A stretch of DNA of 64,000 nucleotides from an uncultured Myxococcales bacterium (lineage in GTDB: Bacteria > Myxococcota_A > UBA9042). A program made the position numbers and the translations under genes. Below are positions 33,645 through 42,665 of the stretch, one piece after another; position 1 is the stretch's first letter; each line of letters opens with the position of its first letter. The notes below the pieces were generated by a model, which worked only from the letters and a program-made list of their open reading frames with translations, had not been told where the DNA came from and did not search any database. The DNA lies in NCBI GenBank assembly GCA_903842345.1, contig CAIMLR010000012.1:1-64000 (forward strand), given 5' to 3'.

Positions 33645-36600
33645 TCAGTTGCATGCGCCATTGTTGCACGTCATGGTGCATGACGAGCCGACGCCGCACG
33701 AGTAGCTGCCGCACACGGTGCCGTTGGCAAGGTACGTCACGCCGCAGCCACTCACCGGGTCGCACGTCGCGTGTTGGCAATTGCCATTGCTGGGGCACGC
33801 TTTGGGCGCGGTGCCAACGCAATTGTGGTTCTGGCAGGTGTCCACGGTTGTGCAGACGTTGTTGTCGCTGCAGGCCGTCCCGTCGGGCGCCCAGGTGTGG
33901 TAGCAGCCGAGCGTCGGGTCGCAGACGTCCGTGGTGCACGGGTCCTTGTCGTCGCATGCCGCAATGCCGGTGGGCGCGCACACGTTGTTGGTGCACGTGT
34001 CGCCGGATGTGCACGGATTGCCGTCAGAGCAGCCACCCGTGATGGCCGGGTGGAGGCAGCCGGTGACCGGATCGCAGCTGTCCGCGGTGCAGCTTGTGCC
34101 GTCATCGCATGCAGCGCGCGTGAGCCATGCGCATACGCCGGCCTCCGCGCACGAGGCATGGCCCCACGCGTCGACGATGACGCGCCAGACATCCGCGCCG
34201 CCCGCGCCGCTGGAACGTGTGCTGCCAACCCAGACGACGCGGCCATCGGCCATGGGCTGGAGCGCGGCAGCGGAATCGTCGTCGCTGCCGCCGTACGTTT
34301 CCGCGCACATCATCACGCCAAAGTTGTCGAGGCGCACGAGCCAGGCATCGGACTTGCCGGCCGTGGCGTTCGCCGTGACGCCGGTGAAGAGAAAGCCGCC
34401 GGGGACTTGGCTGATGCCGGAGAGCGCGTCGTTGAGCGCGCCGCCGTACGTGCGGACCCAGACGCGCGCGCCGCCGCTGGTCAGGCGGGCGACCCACGCG
34501 TCCTGATTGGTGCTGCTGGTTGCGATGTCTCCGCCGACAAGGAAGCTGCCATCGCTGACCTGGATGAGAGCGCGCGGGATGTCGCTGAGGTTGTTGTCGT
34601 TGACTGCGGTGCGCCAGAGGAGCTTGCCCGCGCTGTCCAAGCGGAAGACGACCGGATCGTTGCTGGTGCCCGCGCTCGTGTTGTCGATGACGGTGGCGAC
34701 GACGATGTCCCCGCCGGTTGTGACGGTGACCGCGAGCGCCATGTCATTGGCAGCGGCGCCAAAGATGCCGGTCGGCACGGTCCACAACGGTAGGCCGGTG
34801 GCGCTGTAGCGGACGACCCAAGCGTCCAGTGCGCCGAGGCCGTTGGTGCCTGCGCCGCGTGCGCCGGCTGCGACGACGCCGCCATCGGGCATCGCGGCGA
34901 CCGCGTAGAAAGCGTCGTTGTCCGCAGTGCCGGCCTTGACGTCGACAACCGTCTTGCCAGCGGCGTCCACGCCCAGAAGCCACGCATCGTCGCCGCCGAG
35001 CCCGCCGTTGGCGGTCTTGCCAACCAACCAGAAGCCGCCGGCCGCACGTGGCACCATCGCAGTGGCTGTGTCGTTCGCGCTCGTGCCCTTGGTCACGTCG
35101 AGCACCGTCACGCCGGCGGCGTTGACCTGCTGCAGCCAGAAATCGCCGCCGCCCGCGCCCTTGGATTGCGTCGAGCCCAGCACCGTCGTCGTTCCCGCGG
35201 CGTCAACCCACACGCCAACCGCGCCGTCGTCGCTCCCGCCGCCGCTCGTCCAGAGGCCCATGGAGACCGCCTTGTTGCTGCACGTGTTGGCGCTGCAGCC
35301 GTCCAGTGTGCACGCATCGCCATCGTCGCATCCGCCGAGCGTGGCGCCGTGGACGCAGCCCACGAGCGAGGAACACGCGTCCGTCGTGCATTTGTCGTTG
35401 TCGTCGCAGTTGACGAGCGCGCCCGGTGCGCAGCCGTTGACGCCGCACGTGTCGTTGCCGGTGCACGGGTTGCCGTCGGTGCAGGCCACAACGCCGCTGA
35501 CGGGGCCGGTCACGCAGCCGACCATCGCTTTGCAGCTGTCGACGGTGCACGGATCGCCGTCGTTGCAGACTTTGGCCGCGCCGGGCTGGCAGGCGCTGTC
35601 GGTACACGCATCGCTCAACGAACACGGGTCGCCGTCGTCGCACGGGCCGGGCTTGGCGAAAAAGGCGCAGCCGATGTGCGGGTCGCAGCTGTCGCTCGTG
35701 CAGGGATTGCTGTCCGTGCAGGCGATCCCCGCGCCCGCGCACTTGCCCGCGACGCACGCGTCCGCGCTTGTGCACGCGCTGCCGTCGTCGCACGCGGGTC
35801 CGGTGGCCGCGGTCGTCTGGCACCCGCTGCTCGGCGCGCAGCTGTCGTTGGTGCAAGGATCGCCGTCGTCGCACACCAACGGCGCCGCGCCCTGGCAACT
35901 CCCGAGGTAGCAGTTGTCGCTGACGGTGCAGGGATTGCCGTCCGTGCACGTGCTGCTGATCGGCAGGAAGACGCAGCCGGCGACCGGATCGCAGCCGTCC
36001 GCGGTGCACAGCGCGCCGTCTTCACACGGGATGCTCAAGCCCGTACATGCGCCGGTCTTGCAGCTGTCCTTGGTCGTGCAGACGCTCGCGTCGTCGCAAG
36101 CGCCCAGGTACGGCGTGTGGCTGCAGCCAGTCGTGGCGTTGCAGCTGTCCATGGTGCACGGATTGCCGTCGTTGCAGTCGGTCAACGCGGCGCCAAAGCA
36201 GATCGTCCCATCGCAAACGTCGCCGCTCGTGCACGCGTCACCGTCGTCGCAGACCGCGCCATTGGCCGTCGTGTGGGTGCAGCCAAAGTTGGTCTCACAT
36301 TGGTCGGTCGTGCACGGGTTGCCGTCGGCGCAGGACTTTGACGGGAGAAAACCGGTGCCGTCGGGCTTGCAGAGGAAGAGGCTGTCGCCGACGCACACGT
36401 TGTTGAAACAGACCGTCGTCTGGCATTGCTTCTTGTCGTTGCAGAATTGGCCAAAGCCGCAGTCCGCCGATTTGCTGCACTGCGCGCACAAGCCCGACGC
36501 TGCGTCACACACCGTGCCAACCGCGCATTCCTTGCTGGACGCGCACTTGACCTGCGCGACGCACTGATTGGCCAGGCAGACGCCAGCGCCGAGGCAATCG

Positions 36601-37349
36601 GCGTCGATGGCGCACTCGACACACACGCCCAGCGCGATTGCGCAGACCTTGCCCGCGCCTTTGCACGCGGCGTCAGACTGGCACACCGGCGCGCCGGCGC
36701 ACGCGTGGTTTTCGCAAAGTCCGGCTGGGCAATCGGCCGACGTGGCGCAGACGACGCACGTTTGGCTCTGCGGGTCACAGACGCCGGCCGCGCACGGATG
36801 ATCGGCGTCGCAGGGGCCGCTGGGGACCGGGCAAATGGCGGGAGGACAACCGGCGTCGACTTCCGCAGCGTCGACTTCCGGGCCGTCGACTTCCGCGGCG
36901 TCCGCATCCGCGGCGTCGGGTTCAGCAACATCGGACAGCGCTGCGTCGGGGCCTTCCGCCGTGTCGGTCAAAGCATCGTCCGCGACCGCAACTTCCGCCG
37001 TGTCCGCGCCATCGGGTTCGGCGGCGGCGTCGTCTGTCGCCAGGTCCGCAGTGGCGTCGTCCGGGGCGATTTCGGCGGCGGCGGCATCGGTCCCATCGGC
37101 CAGGCCGTCGGGGAGCGCGTCCGCCAAGTCCGCGACGACGGCATCCGTCGCGCTGTCCAGCTCCACCGCCGCGTCGATCGGTTCCGCAGCATCCACAAGC
37201 GGAACATCAGCGTGGACATCCTCTGGAGCGGTAACGGCGTCCTGAACGACGACGGCGTCAAGGGTGCTGACGGCGCCGTTGACGGCAGCATCCTGACCAC
37301 AGCCGGCCAGACACAGAAGCCCGAGCACGAGCGACAGACGACGCAGCAT
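33645..37349 (-). CDS. Giant cysteine-rich repeat lipoprotein with central propeller
   Basis: Predicted lipoprotein of 1234 residues with lipobox LCLAGC. Residues about 22-165 are an Asp/Ala-rich linker. From about 167 to 330 are EGF-like or 'C-x-x-D-x-C-x-x-G' pairs, then to about 720 at least eleven CxDGNPCTxDxC-type repeats, each with around seven Cys. Residues about 720-1070 lack cysteine and look like a beta-propeller (repeats VxxxxxGGFxxVG..., DAWLLGVDAAGKTV, DAWVVRYSATG). Another five Cys-rich repeats end the protein. It would reach far from the cell surface, suitable for adhesion or binding. Function is unknown. The related protein is at 439-2061. Confidence 0.75.
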   Translation of the reverse strand: MLRRLSLVLGLLCLAGCGQDAAVNGAVSTLDAVVVQDAVTAPEDVHADVPLVDAAEPIDAAVELDSATDAVVADLADALPDGLADGTDAAAAEIAPDDATADLATDDAAAEPDGADTAEVAVADDALTDTAEGPDAALSDVAEPDAADADAAEVDGPEVDAAEVDAGCPPAICPVPSGPCDADHPCAAGVCDPQSQTCVVCATSADCPAGLCENHACAGAPVCQSDAACKGAGKVCAIALGVCVECAIDADCLGAGVCLANQCVAQVKCASSKECAVGTVCDAASGLCAQCSKSADCGFGQFCNDKKQCQTTVCFNNVCVGDSLFLCKPDGTGFLPSKSCADGNPCTTDQCETNFGCTHTTANGAVCDDGDACTSGDVCDGTICFGAALTDCNDGNPCTMDSCNATTGCSHTPYLGACDDASVCTTKDSCKTGACTGLSIPCEDGALCTADGCDPVAGCVFLPISSTCTDGNPCTVSDNCYLGSCQGAAPLVCDDGDPCTNDSCAPSSGCQTTAATGPACDDGSACTSADACVAGKCAGAGIACTDSNPCTSDSCDPHIGCAFFAKPGPCDDGDPCSLSDACTDSACQPGAAKVCNDGDPCTVDSCKAMVGCVTGPVSGVVACTDGNPCTGNDTCGVNGCAPGALVNCDDNDKCTTDACSSLVGCVHGATLGGCDDGDACTLDGCSANTCSNKAVSMGLWTSGGGSDDGAVGVWVDAAGTTTVLGSTQSKGAGGGDFWLQQVNAAGVTVLDVTKGTSANDTATAMVPRAAGGFWLVGKTANGGLGGDDAWLLGVDAAGKTVVDVKAGTADNDAFYAVAAMPDGGVVAAGARGAGTNGLGALDAWVVRYSATGLPLWTVPTGIFGAAANDMALAVTVTTGGDIVVATVIDNTSAGTSNDPVVFRLDSAGKLLWRTAVNDNNLSDIPRALIQVSDGSFLVGGDIATSSTNQDAWVARLTSGGARVWVRTYGGALNDALSGISQVPGGFLFTGVTANATAGKSDAWLVRLDNFGVMMCAETYGGSDDDSAAALQPMADGRVVWVGSTRSSGAGGADVWRVIVDAWGHASCAEAGVCAWLTRAACDDGTSCTADSCDPVTGCLHPAITGGCSDGNPCTSGDTCTNNVCAPTGIAACDDKDPCTTDVCDPTLGCYHTWAPDGTACSDNNVCTTVDTCQNHNCVGTAPKACPSNGNCQHATCDPVSGCGVTYLANGTVCGSYSCGVGSSCTMTCNNGACN

Positions 37350-37478
37350 GACAACCCGATCGCCGCGATTGCAGCGGAATCAGTGGCTATTTTTCGCCAC
37401 ACAAGGATGGTGACTGAGGGCGCGGGAGGCGTCAAGCGACGGCTGCGGGCAACGACGGCAAAGCGCGCCCCGCCGCGG

Positions 37479-38588
37479 TCACGGCGTGTAGTGAAACAAC
37501 TTCTTGCTCGGCCCGACCAGCCAGACGTCGCCCTTCGCCGCGCCCCACAGGCTGCGCAGTTGCTCGTCCGTCGCGATCGCGTACTTGCTCCACGTGGCGC
37601 CGTCAAAGTGCCAGAGTGCGCCCCAATTGCCGGAAGCCCACAGGTCATTGGCCGCCGTGCCGTAGACGCGGAAGAGGTAGGATTTGGCGTCAATGTTGGC
37701 CGCCTGCGTCCACAGCTTGCCGTCCCAATGGAGGAGCGCGCCGTAATTCCCTGCGGCCCAGACGTCATGGGGCGCGAGGCCCCACAAGCCCTCGATCGTG
37801 CCCGTCGCGCCGGTGCTGGTTGGCGTCCAGGTCTGGCCGTCAAAATGCAACACCGTGCCCTCGCCGCCGCCGATCCACACGTCGTCGCTGGCAAATGCCC
37901 AGACGCTGTAGAGGAAGGCCGTCGTCGGCACCTTGACCGTTTTCCAGCCGCTGGCGTTCTTGTGCAGGACGAGGCCGGCATCGCCCACCGCCCACACGTC
38001 ATCGGGACCGCTGCCGGCGACCGCGTACAACCCGTCCGTGATGCCAACGTCGACCTTGCTCCACGCCTTGCCGTCGTAATGCACGACCGTGCCGGAGCTG
38101 CCAACGGCCCACACGTCCGCTGCGCCGCTGCCCCAGACGGCTTGGAGCCATTGGAACGTTGGCGATTGCGTCGCGTGCCACGTCGTCCCTTCTGAGTGCA
38201 AAATGGCGCCCTGCTCGCCCACCGCCCAGATGTCCTTGGCGCCGCTGCCCCAGATGCCCGCCAGCGTGTTGGTGGACTCGGACGGCAATTCATTCCACGT
38301 GCCAAATGCCGGCGAGAGCACGTCCAGCGCGCTGTCCGCCTGCACAACATCGGCGGCGGCGTCCAGCACGTCCAGTGCAACATCGGCGGCGGCATCAGCG
38401 GTTGGGTTCGCGGCAATGTCCGCCACCACGTCAGCGGCCGTGTCAGCGACCGCAGCGTCGGCATCGTCGGCAGCATCGGCTGCGGCGTCAGCGCCGGGTT
38501 CCACGGACTTTGCGGAACCGCACGCGGCAAGCGTGAGGAGGGCGGCGCCCCAACTGGCTACGGAAATGCGACGGGAGTAACTGGCCAT
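37479..38588 (-). CDS. Seven-repeat propeller lipoprotein
   Basis: A 369-residue lipoprotein with lipobox TLAAC and an Asp/Ala-rich linker to about residue 95. The rest is seven consecutive repeats of 40-44 residues with the pattern (I/V)WGSGxxDVWAVGxxGxxxHxDGxxW, for example GSGAADVWAVGSSGTVVHYD and LAPHDVWAAGNYGALLHWD; the seventh is shorter. Seven blades would close a beta-propeller. It is like YCF48/BNR-type repeats of Myxococcota lipoproteins, with no catalytic residue seen, so a binding role is likely. It lies upstream of the giant lipoprotein in the same direction, 129 bases apart. Confidence 0.75.
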   Translation of the reverse strand: MASYSRRISVASWGAALLTLAACGSAKSVEPGADAAADAADDADAAVADTAADVVADIAANPTADAAADVALDVLDAAADVVQADSALDVLSPAFGTWNELPSESTNTLAGIWGSGAKDIWAVGEQGAILHSEGTTWHATQSPTFQWLQAVWGSGAADVWAVGSSGTVVHYDGKAWSKVDVGITDGLYAVAGSGPDDVWAVGDAGLVLHKNASGWKTVKVPTTAFLYSVWAFASDDVWIGGGEGTVLHFDGQTWTPTSTGATGTIEGLWGLAPHDVWAAGNYGALLHWDGKLWTQAANIDAKSYLFRVYGTAANDLWASGNWGALWHFDGATWSKYAIATDEQLRSLWGAAKGDVWLVGPSKKLFHYTP

Positions 38589-38653
38589 GCTGGAATTCCA
38601 TCTCGGCCGGCAAATGGGCCACCGCGGCAGTGTTGGTGTCGCCGCGGCCAACG

Positions 38654-39829
38654 TCAAGCGGCTGACGCGGCGGACTTGGGTGCGCCATCGACGCGCAGGA
38701 GCAGGAGAAGCCCGATGCCCGCCAGGACCGCGCCGGTACCAAACGCCGCCATCGGCCCCCATGCTGACCACAACGCGCCGGCGATCAGGCTCGCGGGCAG
38801 CGCGCCAAGACCGACCGCCGTCTGCCGCAGGCCGAGCGCCGATGCCCGCTGGTTGGCCGGCACGAGGTCGACAACCCACGCTTTCTCCACAGGCTCGGTC
38901 AAGCCAAAGTACAGGCTGTACGTCAGGAAAAGCGCCACGGTCAGCGGGACGGACTGGGCGAAACCCATGCCCAGATAGACGCCGGCAAAGACCGCCCAGC
39001 CCGCGACCATCAGCGGCTTGCGGCCCAGGCGATCGGATAGCCGGCCCCCCAGCGCGTTGGCCGCCATCTTGCCCGAACTCATCAGCGCCCAGAGCGCCGC
39101 CAGCCACGCGACGGGCACGCCCACTTGCTGCAGCTTGAGCAGCAGGAGCGCATCGGTGGAGTTGCCCAGCGTGAACACGAGCGTCGCCCCCAGGAGCCGG
39201 CGATACGGCTCCGGCCAGCTGGCCCACGGCACGCGGGTCGGTGGGTGCACGAGCGGCACCGCGACGGGCGGCTCGCGCACCAGCAGCAGCACGCCAAACG
39301 CGAGCACGGCGGGAATCCCGGCGAGCAGGAACACGTCGCGCAACTGCAGGGACGTCGTCGCCAACAGCAGACTCGCCAGCAGCGGCCCCGCCGTGGCGCC
39401 TGCATGGTCCGCCGCGCGGTGAAAACCAAAGGCCCGACCGCGACTGTCCGCCGGCGTCGCATCCGCAATCAGCGCGTCGCGGGGCGCCGTCCGCAGGCCT
39501 TTGCCGACCCGGTCAAGGAGGCGAATCGCCAGCACCGTGGGCCACGCGTGCGCCAAGCCGACGAGCGGACGCGCGAGCCCGGAGATCGCATAGCCAAACA
39601 AAGTGAGCGGTTTGCGCTTGCCCATGCGATCGGCCAGGCGGCCCGACACGGATTGCAGCAGCGCGCTCGTCGTCTCCGCGGCCCCTTCCACCACGCCGAT
39701 CACCCATGGCGCGGCACCCAGCGTCACCGTCAGGAAGCCCGGGAGCAGCGGATAGATCATTTCTGACGAAACATCGCCGAGGAAGGCGGTAAGTCCGAGG
39801 AGGAGGACGGGCGTCGGGAGGCGGCTCAT
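38654..39829 (-). CDS. Major facilitator superfamily transporter
   Basis: A 391-residue inner-membrane transporter with about twelve helices. The MFS loop 2-3 motif is seen as GRLADRMGKRKPL, and again in the second half as GRLSDRLGRKPLM. FLGDVSSEMIYPLLPGFL at the N-terminus is typical of a drug/metabolite branch (often annotated as RhtX/FptX-like or Bcr-like), but the substrate cannot be named. The start at 39829 has only a weak ribosome site. It is 65 bases upstream of the propeller lipoprotein in the same direction and divergent from the GlmS-type gene. Confidence 0.82.
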   Translation of the reverse strand: MSRLPTPVLLLGLTAFLGDVSSEMIYPLLPGFLTVTLGAAPWVIGVVEGAAETTSALLQSVSGRLADRMGKRKPLTLFGYAISGLARPLVGLAHAWPTVLAIRLLDRVGKGLRTAPRDALIADATPADSRGRAFGFHRAADHAGATAGPLLASLLLATTSLQLRDVFLLAGIPAVLAFGVLLLVREPPVAVPLVHPPTRVPWASWPEPYRRLLGATLVFTLGNSTDALLLLKLQQVGVPVAWLAALWALMSSGKMAANALGGRLSDRLGRKPLMVAGWAVFAGVYLGMGFAQSVPLTVALFLTYSLYFGLTEPVEKAWVVDLVPANQRASALGLRQTAVGLGALPASLIAGALWSAWGPMAAFGTGAVLAGIGLLLLLRVDGAPKSAASAA

Positions 39830-40010
39830 CGGCTCGGCCTTGCGGACACACGGTGTGCGTCCGGCGCTTGTGTTACACCTGAGCAACGGCGACGGCAAGC
39901 CCCGGCGCGCACTTCCCCAAATCGTCACGCCCTGCCCCTTCCCGCGCACTCCGTCTTCCCGCACAATCCGCCGCCGCGCGGGGCCCTCTTGCCCCAGCCA
40001 CGGAGTTCCC

Positions 40011-42665
40011 ATGTGCGGCGTCATCGGCTTGGTTTGCGAACACCATCGTGCGGATTTGGGCCGCATGGGCGCGGAGCTTTTGCGCTCGCTTGAATACCGC
40101 GGCTACGACGCCACGGGCGGCGCGATCCAAAGCCACGGCGAGTCGGTCAAGCTGCTCAAAGGCGTCGGCGCGCCGTCGGCGTTGGTCCACAGCCTGGGCA
40201 TCGTGGATCAGCCCGGCCAGCTCTTTGCCGGTCAGGTGCGCTGGGCAACGTTCGGCGCGGTCACGGAGGCCAACTCCCAGCCGCACGTCGTCGGCTGCAA
40301 AATCAACCTGTACGGCGCGCACAACGGCAACGTCACGAACTGCGACGCGCTCAAGGCGTGGCTGACCGGCGAAGGCCACAAAGTGCTGTCGGACAACGAC
40401 GGCGAGATGGTCGTCCACACCATTGAGCATGAATTCGCGCTGGAAATCGGCGGATTCAACGCCACGCGGGACAACGACCTGCGCCGCGCCGCCATGCGCA
40501 AAGCCATCGTCCGCGCCGCCAAGCGCCTGGAAGGCTCGTTCGCCGCGGTCATCATCGACCCCATCAGCCGCTGCGCTTGGTCCATCAAGGCCGGCTCGAG
40601 CCTCTATTTCGGCATCGGTCGGGACGACATCGGCGGTCGGTTCACGCTCGCTTCGTCCGACCTCTCCAGCGTGCTCAAGTTCACGCGCGTCGTCGTGCCG
40701 ATCATCGAAGGCGAGTTCTTTGAGTTTGACGGCAAGAGCCACCAGCTCTACGCGCTGCGCGACCACACCGTCGTGACGCCCAATGGCCCGATGCTCGCCC
40801 GCGCGGGTGATGCGATCGAGCGCGCGCCCGTGCGCAGCCGTCTGCGCGCCAAGGATACGGCGCTGCTGCCGGGCTTTGGCACGTTCATGGAGCAGGAGAT
40901 TTTTGCCCAGGAGGAGACGGCGCGCAGCGTCATCCGGCTGTTCCTCGGCGGCAGCGAGGCGGCCAAGATCCTGCGGCCGTACATCGACGCGCTGGGCCAC
41001 GAGACGGTCGCCCGCGTGCGCACGGGCATCGAGTCGGTGCGGGATGGCTACACGGACGAGAGCATCCGCGCGGCGTTCCACGCGCTCGTCGACGGCGGTG
41101 ATTTCCAGAAGCTGCTGACCAGCGTGCCAGACAACGTGCGCCAGGACGGCATCGACGCCGCGCCGGAGCAACTGGCTGAGCGGCTTGTGTCGTCAGAAGC
41201 GGGGCTCTGCACGGACCTGCTGGGCATGGCGCGCAGCCCGGCTGACGTGCTGGCGGTGCGCCTCTGCGACGTGCTGCTCGAGCACGAGGAAATTCGCGAA
41301 TACCACGACGCAGTGACGGCGTTTGTCGGCGCGTGCCAGGACACGGAGAAGCGCGGCGGGCGGATTCTCGTCGCGTGCTGCGGCAGTTCGTACAACGCGG
41401 CGCGGGCGGCGGCAATCTTCTTCAACGAGATGGCGCGCATCGATCTGGTGCCGCTCCTGCCCGGCGAGTTTCGCGAGCGCGTCTCGCATACGCTGCGCGA
41501 CGGCGACCTCATCGTGTCCGTCAGCCAGAGCGGTGAAACCAAGGATCTCATTGACATCCTGAACGACGTCATCGCGTCGGGCAAGGATATCAAGCGCATC
41601 GCGCTCGTGAACAACGTCAACTCCACGCTCGCGGAGGAGAAGAGCGACGTCGTGCTGCCGCTGCGTTGTGGGCCGGAGATCGCGGTCGCCGCGACCAAGA
41701 GCTTCATGAACCAGATGGCGGTGTTCTACTGCCTGGCGCTGCGGCTGGGCGAACGGCGCGTGGCGTATGCCGAGGAGAGCCTGCCGGGCTTGAACGAATG
41801 GCGCGCGTCGCTGGAGCTGCGGCGTCAGAAGCTGCCGGAGCTGCCGGCGCTGATTCGGACGACGTTTGAGAGCACGAAGCAGGCGGTCGACGAGGCCGCG
41901 CAACTGCTGTTCCTGCGGCCGAGCCTGCACCTGCTGGCCATTCGCCTGACGGCGCTGGCCCGCGAAGGCGCGCTGAAGATCCGCGAAGTGGTGCTGAATC
42001 ACGCGGAGGGCTTTGAGGGCAGCGAGTTCAAGCACGGTCCGAACACGATTCTCGGCTTCAACACGATTCTGGGGCCGACGCAGGTGCACGATTTGCTCCG
42101 CGCGCTGGGCCAGGTCCAGGCCGACCTGCTCAAGCAGGTGGCGGCGAAAGGGCTGGGCGACGCGAGCGCGCAGCGGCTGATTCAGGCGGCGACGGACGCG
42201 GTGTTTGCCCCGAGCGCGCCGCCGTTCGCGTTGGCGCCGGCTGAGCAGGCGATCTTTGACGCCTACGTCAAGCCAGCCGACCTCATCGCCGGGCTGAAAA
42301 CCGACTATCCGCTGCTGTACCTGACCGGTCCGGATGAGCGCGACGTCAACCTGACGGTCTCCCAGATCAACACGCACAAAATCCGCGGCGCGTTTACCGT
42401 GATGATTGCGGAGGAAAGCGCGGATTTGCGGCTCGCGGTGAGCAAGGCACCGGTGGACAACCCGGATTACCGGTGGGCGTACATCGTGCTGCCGCGGACG
42501 GACGACGCGCTGATGGTGGCCTTCAGCGCGACGGTGGTCCTGCAACGGCTGGCCCTGCAGATGAGCCTGAAGAAGGCGGCGTGGCTGGACCGGCTGGGGG
42601 TCAAGGACCACGGCGTGCATCCGGATGTGCCGAAGAATGTCAGCAAGTCGATTACGGTGGATTAG
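40011..42665 (+). CDS. Enlarged GlmS-type amidotransferase/isomerase
   Basis: Related to glucosamine-6-phosphate synthase, which makes GlcN6P from fructose 6-phosphate and glutamine. The glutaminase part keeps the N-terminal nucleophile (MCGVIG), LEYRGYDATGG, VRWATFG and HNGNVTN. The sugar-phosphate isomerase part keeps CCGSSYNAARAA at residue 455, SQSGETKDLID, EFKHGPN at about 675 and the C-terminal PKNVSKSITVD. At 884 residues it is about 275 longer than GlmS; the extra length is between the FMEQEIFAQE and CCGSSYN segments (about 110 residues) and in the last SIS domain (about 85). It may be a true GlmS or a paralog with another sugar. GGAG precedes the ATG at 40011. Confidence 0.82.
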   Translation: MCGVIGLVCEHHRADLGRMGAELLRSLEYRGYDATGGAIQSHGESVKLLKGVGAPSALVHSLGIVDQPGQLFAGQVRWATFGAVTEANSQPHVVGCKINLYGAHNGNVTNCDALKAWLTGEGHKVLSDNDGEMVVHTIEHEFALEIGGFNATRDNDLRRAAMRKAIVRAAKRLEGSFAAVIIDPISRCAWSIKAGSSLYFGIGRDDIGGRFTLASSDLSSVLKFTRVVVPIIEGEFFEFDGKSHQLYALRDHTVVTPNGPMLARAGDAIERAPVRSRLRAKDTALLPGFGTFMEQEIFAQEETARSVIRLFLGGSEAAKILRPYIDALGHETVARVRTGIESVRDGYTDESIRAAFHALVDGGDFQKLLTSVPDNVRQDGIDAAPEQLAERLVSSEAGLCTDLLGMARSPADVLAVRLCDVLLEHEEIREYHDAVTAFVGACQDTEKRGGRILVACCGSSYNAARAAAIFFNEMARIDLVPLLPGEFRERVSHTLRDGDLIVSVSQSGETKDLIDILNDVIASGKDIKRIALVNNVNSTLAEEKSDVVLPLRCGPEIAVAATKSFMNQMAVFYCLALRLGERRVAYAEESLPGLNEWRASLELRRQKLPELPALIRTTFESTKQAVDEAAQLLFLRPSLHLLAIRLTALAREGALKIREVVLNHAEGFEGSEFKHGPNTILGFNTILGPTQVHDLLRALGQVQADLLKQVAAKGLGDASAQRLIQAATDAVFAPSAPPFALAPAEQAIFDAYVKPADLIAGLKTDYPLLYLTGPDERDVNLTVSQINTHKIRGAFTVMIAEESADLRLAVSKAPVDNPDYRWAYIVLPRTDDALMVAFSATVVLQRLALQMSLKKAAWLDRLGVKDHGVHPDVPKNVSKSITVD

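Noticed and set aside
34918-35910. Rightward frames opposite the giant Cys-rich lipoprotein, and the tandem DNA repeats there as a CRISPR
   Set aside because: The frames are antisense shadows. The repeats are diverged coding repeats of about 40-45 residues, not short identical repeats separated by unique spacers, and no cas gene is present.
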